Assembly: GCA_002306375.1 (NCBI GenBank) | Contig: DBRU01000106.1 | Coordinates: forward strand, 3,709 to 10,249 | From: Faecalibacterium sp. UBA1360 | GTDB lineage: Bacteria > Bacillota > Clostridia > Oscillospirales > Ruminococcaceae | Length of the DNA: 6,541 nt | Direction: 5' to 3' | In this document: positions 1 to 4,286 of the stretch, one piece after another | How positions within the stretch are numbered: the stretch's first letter is position 1 | Layout of the letters: each line of letters begins with the position of its first letter | Translations under genes and position numbers: made by a program | The notes under the pieces: generated by a model | Seen by the model: only the letters and a program-made list of their open reading frames with translations | What the model was told of the DNA's origin: nothing | Databases searched by the model: none

Positions 1-170
1 CCGGGCAGCATGATGTCCAGCAGGGCCAGGTCGAAATCCTCTTGCTCGATGAGGTCGGCGGCGGTCACGCCGTCGTTGGCCACCGTGCAGTCGTACCCCG
101 CCCGCCTGAGGCTGACTTCGATCAGGCGGGAGATGGTGGCTTCGTCCTCCACGATCAGGATGCGGTTCAA
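1..170 (-). CDS. Response regulator, receiver domain (C-terminal part outside window)
   Basis: This is the N-terminal 56 codons of a two-component response regulator, which would take a phosphate from a partner histidine kinase and change the activity of an output domain. The visible protein starts MNRILIVEDEATIS, with the acidic pair E8/D9 that binds Mg2+. The phosphoacceptor is D52 in LALLDIMLP. The order beta1, acidic pair, alpha1, beta2, beta3-Asp is that of the CheY-like receiver fold. The start is TTG at 170: the stretch AAAAGGGGG lies 8 bases upstream and no ATG or GTG suits the conserved N-terminus. The gene runs off the left edge, so the output domain and the partner kinase cannot be seen. 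An OmpR/PhoB-type winged-helix output is the commonest outcome for such receivers, but this is a guess. A terminator separates it from the upstream HAD gene, so it probably has its own promoter. Confidence 0.9.
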   Translation of the reverse strand, partial: MNRILIVEDEATISRLIEVSLRRAGYDCTVANDGVTAADLIEQEDFDLALLDIMLP

Positions 171-178
171 TGAAAAAG

Positions 179-187
179 CCCCCTTTT
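179..187 (-). promoter_or_regulatory. Ribosome binding site of the response regulator
   Basis: The minus strand reads AAAAGGGGG, ending 8 bases before the TTG at 170. It decides the unusual TTG start. The central G replaces the A of the usual AAGGAGG; the same variant occurs at other starts in the window. Confidence 0.7.
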
Positions 188-194
188 GAGTCGT

Positions 195-200
195 ATCATA
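195..200 (-). promoter_or_regulatory. Possible -10 element for the response regulator
   Basis: The minus strand reads TATGAT, followed by A, between the HAD terminator and the response regulator start, placing a transcription start about 15-20 bases before the TTG. No acceptable -35 lies at 16-18 bases: TTGCAA is present but only 11 bases upstream. If real, the promoter is weak or activator-dependent. Confidence 0.3.
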
Positions 201-233
201 GCCGGAAAATGTTGCAAAACTGTATCCCCCGGC

Positions 234-266
234 AAACACAAACGGCCCTCCCCAGGGGGAGGGCCG
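234..266 (-). terminator. Intrinsic terminator after the HAD gene
   Basis: On the minus strand an 11-base arm CGGCCCTCCCC (266-256) and its perfect complement GGGGAGGGCCG (253-243) flank two bases, giving a GC hairpin of about 10 pairs once the loop opens. It is followed by the T-rich tail TTTGTGTTT (242-234). It lies 25 bases after the HAD stop codon and before the response regulator, so it should end the HAD transcript. Confidence 0.8.
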
Positions 267-290
267 GGCGGTTCGGGTCAAGAATCGGGC

Positions 291-1133
291 TCAGCCGTGC
301 AGCGCGCTGCGCAAGGCGGCCAGCAGTTCGTTCTGGTAGGCGGGGCTGAAGGTGCCGTGGAGCAGCTTGGGCAGGGCTTCCTCCTGCAAACGGCGCCAGC
401 TTTCGGCTTCGCGGCCGGGCAGGATGGGCACAAAGGCCACGCCGTTGGCGGCGGCGGCCTGAGCGTCGCCCATGGCGTCGCCCACCATCATGACCTTGCG
501 GCTCTGGTACCCGCAGGACAGCATGACCGCGATGGAGTTGGCCTTGCTGCCCACCTCCTGCCCGAAGATCACGTCGGCGTGGCGGGCCAGACCGTAGCGG
601 GTCCATTCGCTGGCGATGGCGGACTCGTTGGCGGCGGACACCACGGCCACGTCGGCCACGGCGTGCAACTGGCGCAAACTGGTCTCCACCCCGGGGAAGG
701 GCTCGAAGGTGGGTTCCAGGGCCTGGATGCGGCGGTTGCATGCGTTGTTCCACTCCTGCAATTTGCGCAAAGCCACGCTGCCCGTGCGCAGCAGCTCCTG
801 CTGCAAACTGGCGGTGCTGCGCTCGGAGGTCGTGCGCACCCAGGCGGCGATGTCCTCGGCCCCGGGGACTTCCACGCCCCGGTTGTTCAGGCGGTCAAAG
901 ATCTCCACCGCGCTCTCAAACCGGGAAATGCCCCGGGTGATGCCGTAGAGGTTGATCTCCTCCCAGGCGGCGGTGATCAGGTCGGCGTAGGCGTCCAGAG
1001 AGAACACCCGGATCAGTTCGGGGCAAAACACCGTGCAATGCTTGATGCGCACCGTGTCCATGACGCAGCCGTCCGAATCCAGGCAGACCAAAAACTCACG
1101 CCTTTTTACAAAATCGGTCAGAACGCTTGCCAT
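291..1133 (-). CDS. HAD-superfamily hydrolase (probable phosphatase)
   Basis: A 280-residue haloacid-dehalogenase-fold hydrolase, probably a cytoplasmic phosphatase of a small phosphorylated metabolite. All four HAD motifs are present: motif I LDSDGCVMDT (nucleophile D19, acid/base D21), motif II VVSAAN with S166, motif III K197, and motif IV GDAMGD (D219, D223) for Mg2+. About 130 residues lie between motifs I and II, more than in small phosphoglycolate phosphatases, so a large C1-type helical cap is likely. The cap carries NLYGITRGISRF (from about residue 61), which I recall as conserved in an uncharacterised HAD subgroup, and it should set the substrate. An ATG at 1142 is also in frame, but the binding site AAAGGGGG abuts it directly, whereas the ATG at 1133 lies 9 bases away and is preferred. 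The gene has its own promoter upstream and terminator downstream, so it is probably monocistronic. The substrate cannot be named. Confidence 0.88.
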   Translation of the reverse strand: MASVLTDFVKRREFLVCLDSDGCVMDTVRIKHCTVFCPELIRVFSLDAYADLITAAWEEINLYGITRGISRFESAVEIFDRLNNRGVEVPGAEDIAAWVRTTSERSTASLQQELLRTGSVALRKLQEWNNACNRRIQALEPTFEPFPGVETSLRQLHAVADVAVVSAANESAIASEWTRYGLARHADVIFGQEVGSKANSIAVMLSCGYQSRKVMMVGDAMGDAQAAAANGVAFVPILPGREAESWRRLQEEALPKLLHGTFSPAYQNELLAALRSALHG

Positions 1134-1142
1134 GGTTATCAT

Positions 1143-1150
1143 CCCCCTTT
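1143..1150 (-). promoter_or_regulatory. Ribosome binding site deciding the HAD start
   Basis: The minus strand reads AAAGGGGG, then nine bases (ATGATAACC), then ATG. The site touches the first ATG (1142), too close for initiation, and is well spaced for the second (1133). Confidence 0.7.
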
Positions 1151-1181
1151 ATGTTCTACCCGCCGAACGCGGATCACTTCT

Positions 1182-1209
1182 ATCATACCAGAACCCGGGC
1201 GGATTGCAA
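1182..1209 (-). promoter_or_regulatory. Promoter of the HAD gene (extended -10)
   Basis: On the minus strand TTGCAA (1209-1204) and TATGAT (1187-1182) are separated by 16 bases. The -10 is preceded by TGG, forming the extended -10 TGnTATGAT. This is the housekeeping sigma pattern and predicts a leader of roughly 40 bases before the ATG at 1133. It lies in an AT-rich gap between the sirtuin and HAD genes. Confidence 0.7.
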
Positions 1210-1215
1210 GGGCTT

Positions 1216-1225
1216 TTTTGCAAAA
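1216..1225. repeat. Perfect 10-base palindrome upstream of the HAD promoter
   Basis: TTTTGCAAAA is its own reverse complement. Its near edge lies 7 bases upstream of the HAD -35 element, where an activator site or an AT-rich UP-type element could sit. The core TTGCAA is repeated in the -35 itself, and TTTTGCAA recurs upstream of the response regulator (212-219). In such AT-rich sequence it may be chance. Confidence 0.35.
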
Positions 1226-1290
1226 GTTGCGTCAAAAAATCTCATGCGTTTTGTGTTTTTATCGCTTGTTCGGCAAAAAGTACCGCGTCT

Positions 1291-2019
1291 TTACACAAGC
1301 TCGGGGCCCAGCGCCCGACCGATGGGCTCGCGCACCACCAAGGTGGCCGCTTCGTCCGCCGGGGTGGGCTGCTTGTTGATGACCACCAGCTCGTCGCCGC
1401 CGAAATACCGCAAAAGCCCCGCCGCCGGGTAGACGGCCAGGCTCGTGCCGCCCACGATGAGCAGGTCCGCCTCGGCGATGGCGTTCACGGCCCCGCGCAC
1501 GGTGGCGTCGTCGAGGCCCTCCTCATACAGGACCACGTCCGGCTTGACCAGGCCGCCGCACTCGGTGCAGCGGGGCACGCCGTCCCCCTGGCCGGCCGCG
1601 GCCTCGATGAAGTCCACGGGGTAAAACTTGCCGCACCGGGTGCAGAAGTTGCGCAGGGTGGACCCGTGCAGCTCGTACACCGTCTTGCTGCCCGCGGCCT
1701 GGTGCAGCCCGTCGATGTTCTGGGTCACCACGGCCCGGCATTTGCCCTCGGCCTCCAGCCGGGCCAGGCGGATGTGGGCCGGGTTGGGCTTTGCCCCGTG
1801 GACGATGAGCTTCTGGCGGTAAAAATCAAAGAATTCCGCCGTGTGCTGCACAAAAAAGCTGTGGGACAGCATGACCTCGGGCGGGTAGCGGAATTTCTGG
1901 TTGTACAGCCCGTCCACGCTGCGGAAATCGGGGATGCCGCTCTCGGTGGACACGCCCGCCCCGCCGAAAAAGACCAGGCGGCGGGATTTTTGGATCTTTT
2001 GTTCCAGTTCGGGGATCAT
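1291..2019 (-). CDS. cobB: Sir2-family NAD-dependent protein deacetylase (sirtuin, class U-like)
   Basis: A 242-residue cytoplasmic sirtuin that removes acyl groups from protein lysines while splitting NAD+ into nicotinamide and O-acyl-ADP-ribose. All family marks are present: the NAD-binding loop GAGVSTESGIPDFRS (20-34), QNIDGLH (100-106), catalytic H118 in ELHGS, a zinc tetrad C126/C129 and C151/C154, KPDVVLYEE (159-167), GGTSLAVYPAA (190-200) and INK (214-216). Length and layout resemble the Thermotoga maritima class U enzyme. The position equivalent to the YxxR pair of class III desuccinylases (E. coli CobB, SIRT5) reads Y67-R-Q-K70, lacking the Arg, so deacetylation is likelier than desuccinylation. 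The ATG at 2019 has AAAGGAG 7 bases upstream. It diverges from nnrD across 65 bases. No clear terminator follows, so some transcripts may read into the HAD gene. The symbol is by common usage; the protein is not especially close to E. coli CobB. Confidence 0.95.
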   Translation of the reverse strand: MIPELEQKIQKSRRLVFFGGAGVSTESGIPDFRSVDGLYNQKFRYPPEVMLSHSFFVQHTAEFFDFYRQKLIVHGAKPNPAHIRLARLEAEGKCRAVVTQNIDGLHQAAGSKTVYELHGSTLRNFCTRCGKFYPVDFIEAAAGQGDGVPRCTECGGLVKPDVVLYEEGLDDATVRGAVNAIAEADLLIVGGTSLAVYPAAGLLRYFGGDELVVINKQPTPADEAATLVVREPIGRALGPELV

Positions 2020-2023
2020 TGGC

Positions 2024-2053
2024 TTGCTCCTTTCGGTCAGTGGGGTTTATAAT
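2024..2053 (+). promoter_or_regulatory. Promoter of nnrD
   Basis: The plus strand carries a perfect -10 TATAAT (2048-2053). The best -35 is TTGCTC (2024-2029), a three-of-six match at 18 bases. Transcription would start near 2060, giving a leader of about 25 bases with the ribosome binding site. The -35 overlaps the sirtuin ribosome binding site on the other strand. Confidence 0.6.
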
Positions 2054-2054
2054 A
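2049..2054 (-). promoter_or_regulatory. Possible sirtuin -10 overlapping the nnrD -10
   Basis: TATAATA (2048-2054) reads TATTATA on the minus strand, so TATTAT (2054-2049) could be the sirtuin -10. It predicts a start near 2042 and a leader of about 23 bases. I see no good -35 for this direction, so the call rests on symmetry and position. Confidence 0.4.
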
Positions 2055-2068
2055 ACGGTAAAACAGAC

Positions 2069-2076
2069 AAAGGGGG
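2069..2076 (+). promoter_or_regulatory. Ribosome binding site of nnrD
   Basis: AAAGGGGG lies 8 bases before the ATG at 2085. It selects this start over the in-frame ATG at 2019, which would overlap the divergent sirtuin start and lie upstream of the predicted nnrD transcription start. Confidence 0.75.
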
Positions 2077-2084
2077 TCACGAAT

Positions 2085-2972
2085 ATGACCGCACCGCGAC
2101 AGATCACCCGGGCCGAGGTACTGGGGCTTTTGCCCCGCCGGGCGGCCGATACCAACAAGGGCAGCTTTGGCAGCGTGGCGGCGGTGGCCGGCAGCACGGC
2201 CTACCGGGGCGCGGCGGCGCTGTGCTGCGAAGGGGCGCTGCGCACCGGCGCGGGGCTGGTGTACCTGGCCAGCGTGGAGCCGGTCATCGGGCTGACCTTG
2301 CAGCGCACCCCCGAATGCTGCGCCCTGCCCTGCCGCACCGACGCGGACGGGGGGATCCTGGCCGCCGACGCCGCGGCCGTGCGCCAGCGCTTTGCCCACA
2401 AGCCGGCGGTGCTGCTGGCGGGGCCGGGGCTGGGCCCCAGCGCCGGGCGGGTGCTGGCGGCGCTGCTGGGCATCGGCGCGCCCTGGCGCGGGGCCGTGCT
2501 GGACGCCGACGCCCTGAACGCCCTGGCCGCCGGCGAACTGGGCGACACCCCGTTTTTGCCCGCCGACACCGTGCTGACCCCCCACCCCGGCGAGATGGCC
2601 CGCCTGCTGGGGATCACGGTGGACGCGGTCCAGGCCGACCGCCCGGCGGCGGCTCTGCGCTGCGCCCGGCGGTTCGGGTGCGTGGCGGTTCTCAAAGGCG
2701 CGGGCACGCTGGTGGCCACGCCGGGGGGACGCCTGGCCATGAACACCACCGGCAACCCGGGTCTGGCCCGGGGCGGCAGCGGGGACGTGCTGGCCGGCAT
2801 GCTGGCCGCCCTGCTGGCCCAGGGCCTGCCCGCCTTTGACGCGGCCCGGTGCGCCGTGTGGCTGCACGGGGCCGCCGCCGACGCCTGCGCGGCGCGTACG
2901 AGCATGATGACCATGCTGCCCCACGACATCCTGACCGACCTGGGGCAGCTGCTGGGCGAAGCCGGACTGTGA
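2085..2972 (+). CDS. nnrD: ADP/ATP-dependent (S)-NAD(P)H-hydrate dehydratase
   Basis: A 295-residue nicotinamide nucleotide repair enzyme of the YjeF C-terminal/ribokinase-like (CARKD) family. It uses ADP or ATP to dehydrate hydrated NADH and NADPH back to the active coenzymes. Visible motifs are KGSFG (25-29), a glycine-rich start followed by GALRTGAGLV (50-59), GPGLG (113-117), DADALN (140-145), LTPHPGEMARLL (164-175), VLKGAGT (202-208) and NPGLARGGSGDVLAG (224-238) with the catalytic aspartate D234. The usual ATGGSGD reads ARGGSGD here. The length matches the dehydratase domain alone: the epimerase domain (NnrE), often fused in front in bacteria to make about 500 residues, is absent and must be encoded elsewhere if present. 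It is transcribed divergently from the sirtuin and ends at a strong hairpin. The coding strand is very GC-rich and creates long antisense open frames that are not genes. Confidence 0.93.
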   Translation: MTAPRQITRAEVLGLLPRRAADTNKGSFGSVAAVAGSTAYRGAAALCCEGALRTGAGLVYLASVEPVIGLTLQRTPECCALPCRTDADGGILAADAAAVRQRFAHKPAVLLAGPGLGPSAGRVLAALLGIGAPWRGAVLDADALNALAAGELGDTPFLPADTVLTPHPGEMARLLGITVDAVQADRPAAALRCARRFGCVAVLKGAGTLVATPGGRLAMNTTGNPGLARGGSGDVLAGMLAALLAQGLPAFDAARCAVWLHGAAADACAARTSMMTMLPHDILTDLGQLLGEAGL

Positions 2973-2999
2973 AGGGCCGTCCCGCCGCATACAATGAGG

Positions 3000-3040
3000 A
3001 AAACGCCGTTCCCTTTTTGGCAAAAGGGGCGGCGTTTTTT
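3000..3040. terminator. Bidirectional intrinsic terminator between convergent genes
   Basis: The outer arms AAAACGCCG (3000-3008) and CGGCGTTTT (3030-3038) pair fully. The inner arms CCCTTTT (3011-3017) and AAAAGGG (3022-3028) extend the stem, with TT opposite a single G between them. For nnrD the hairpin ends in TTTTTT (3035-3040), 28 bases after the stop. On the minus strand the outer stem ends in TTTT, serving the convergent exporter operon whose last stop is at 3046. One element therefore probably ends both transcripts. Confidence 0.88.
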
Positions 3041-3045
3041 GTGCG

Positions 3046-3522
3046 TCAGCCGGATCTGGGGCCGTGGTCGGGCCGGGCGGACAGGCGCCGGGGCAGCGGG
3101 ATGCTGCACACGATGGCAATGCCCAGGGCCAGGGCCACGGCGGTCTTGAGGGTCTCGACCCCTTTGGCGGCGAACAGGACCTGCTCGCCCGTGAGCAGGT
3201 AGTAGGCGGTGTAATAGATGCCGGCCCCCGGCACCAGCGGGAAGATGCCGCACAGCAAAAACAGCGTGATGGGCGCGCGGCGCAGGATGGCGAACAGGCG
3301 GGACACGCCGGTCAGGGGCAAGGCGGCGATGAGGGTGGCCACCGGCACCGAGAGCCCCGCCCCCGCGGCCAGCACGTAGACGAGCCAGCCCACCGCGCCG
3401 GTCAGGCCGCAGCAGAGAAAATGGCGGCGGGGGGCCTGGAAGGCCAGCCCGAAGCAGACGGTGGCCGCCATGGCCACCGCGAACTGCAAAACGCAACCGC
3501 CGAAAAAGGAAAGCTGGCTCAA
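3046..3522 (-). CDS. Threonine/serine exporter family, YjjB-like (ThrE C-terminal half)
   Basis: A 158-residue membrane protein matching the ThrE_2/YjjB half of the ThrE exporter family. About five hydrophobic segments are visible: roughly 7-28, 35-53, 57-77, 84-108 and 122-142. The fourth holds FPLVPGAGIYY (94-104), the proline/glycine signature of this half. The open frame extends upstream, but that stretch lies inside the preceding gene in another frame. The TTG at 3522 is chosen because it overlaps the preceding TGA as TTGA, is preceded by GGGGGG at 7 bases, and gives a protein beginning just before the first membrane segment, as in YjjB. It should work with the YjjP-like protein encoded just upstream as one exporter. 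Members export threonine and serine in Corynebacterium (fused ThrE) or succinate in E. coli (YjjPB); which applies here is unknown. A terminator follows at once. Confidence 0.88.
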   Translation of the reverse strand: MSQLSFFGGCVLQFAVAMAATVCFGLAFQAPRRHFLCCGLTGAVGWLVYVLAAGAGLSVPVATLIAALPLTGVSRLFAILRRAPITLFLLCGIFPLVPGAGIYYTAYYLLTGEQVLFAAKGVETLKTAVALALGIAIVCSIPLPRRLSARPDHGPRSG

Positions 3523-4286
3523 AACGGCACCCCCCAGAAGCTGTTGGCAATGATGTAGGTCAGGGCCACGCCGCAGGCCAGGCACCCGGCCACCAGCAGC
3601 GCGTCGAACAGGCGGATGGTGCCGGACAGATAGTCGGCGTTGATCAAATCGCGGATGGCCATGGTCAGGGCCACGCCGGGGGTCAGCACCATCAGCGCGC
3701 CGATGATGGCCCCGCCGGGGTCGTACCCCACGCCCCACACCCCGCGCATGGCCAGGGCCAGGGCCGTGCAGGACGCCGCGGCCGCGATGTCGGTGAACAC
3801 CTTGCTGACGCCCGCTTTGCCGAACAGGCGCAGGACGATCATTTCCAGCGCGCCGGCGGCAAAGGCGGTGAGGATCTCGGGCCCCGCGCCGCCGAACAGA
3901 TACCCGAAGCAGGCGCTGCCCACCGCCCCCGCCAGCAGCGAGATGCGGGGACCGTAGTCGGGCAGGGCCCGGGCCCGGACCAGGGCGGCTTCGGCCCCGG
4001 GCAGGTCCAGGCCGCCTTCGGCCAGTTCCCGGGACAGCTCGTTGACCGCCTCCACCCGGCCCAGATGGATGTGGGTGCGGGGGATGTGGCGCACCGCGCT
4101 GACCGTGCCTTCGGGGCCTTCGGCCGAAGCAAAAATACCGTTGGTCAGCACATACACATGGAAATCCCGCACCCCCAGGCTGTTGGCCATGATCTCCATG
4201 GTGCCCTGGGCGCGGAACACCTCGCCCCCGTTTTCCAGCAGGGTCTTGCCGGCGTCCATCACCAGCTCCATTGCCCGGTCGGTCAT
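3519..4286 (-). CDS. Threonine/serine exporter family, YjjP-like (ThrE N-terminal half)
   Basis: A 255-residue protein of the ThrE/YjjP family, the larger half of a two-part exporter in the cytoplasmic membrane. Residues 1-112 form a soluble domain with ENGGEVFRAQ (18-27), followed by HVYVLTNGIFAS (43-54), both typical of the family. Then come about five hydrophobic segments (roughly 115-132, 138-155, 164-186, 190-212 and 225-249). The conserved core IIGALMVLTPGVALTMAIRD (194-213), followed by ADYLSG, marks the family. The ATG at 4286 has AAAGGGG 7 bases upstream and overlaps the stop of the YfhO gene as ATGA. The downstream YjjB-like gene overlaps by four bases, consistent with coupled synthesis of both subunits. 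The substrate is probably a small amino acid or dicarboxylate; sequence alone does not decide. Confidence 0.92.
   Translation of the reverse strand: MTDRAMELVMDAGKTLLENGGEVFRAQGTMEIMANSLGVRDFHVYVLTNGIFASAEGPEGTVSAVRHIPRTHIHLGRVEAVNELSRELAEGGLDLPGAEAALVRARALPDYGPRISLLAGAVGSACFGYLFGGAGPEILTAFAAGALEMIVLRLFGKAGVSKVFTDIAAAASCTALALAMRGVWGVGYDPGGAIIGALMVLTPGVALTMAIRDLINADYLSGTIRLFDALLVAGCLACGVALTYIIANSFWGVPF

Noticed and set aside
171..290. Riboswitch or structured leader ahead of the response regulator
   Set aside because: After removing the HAD terminator and the short promoter region, the predicted leader is about 20 bases, too short for an aptamer.
1230..1290. Possible terminator after the sirtuin gene
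   Set aside because: The only hairpin seen (CGGTA/TGCCG around CTTTT on the minus strand) has five pairs including a wobble and no following T-run.
1200..1290. AT-rich patch as a possible horizontally acquired fragment or small gene
   Set aside because: It is a short intergenic stretch holding a promoter and upstream region. Local AT-richness is normal there, and no open frame with a binding site fits inside it.
186..1379. Plus-strand open frame of 397 codons opposite the HAD gene and the 3' end of the sirtuin gene
   Set aside because: The protein is low-complexity (Gly, His, Ala rich), has no recognisable motif, and runs through a terminator and a promoter. It is a shadow of GC-rich genes on the other strand.
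2201..3550. Minus-strand open frame of 449 codons (and another of 360 codons) opposite nnrD
   Set aside because: They are Arg/Pro/Ser/Ala-rich with no domain, cross the bidirectional terminator, and lie antisense to a gene with a complete set of NnrD motifs.
3523..3738. Upstream extension of the YjjB-like gene to an in-frame start at 3738
   Set aside because: The extension is Arg/Gly/His-rich, overlaps the YjjP-like gene in another frame, and does not resemble the family. The TTG at 3522 fits the overlap and the binding site.
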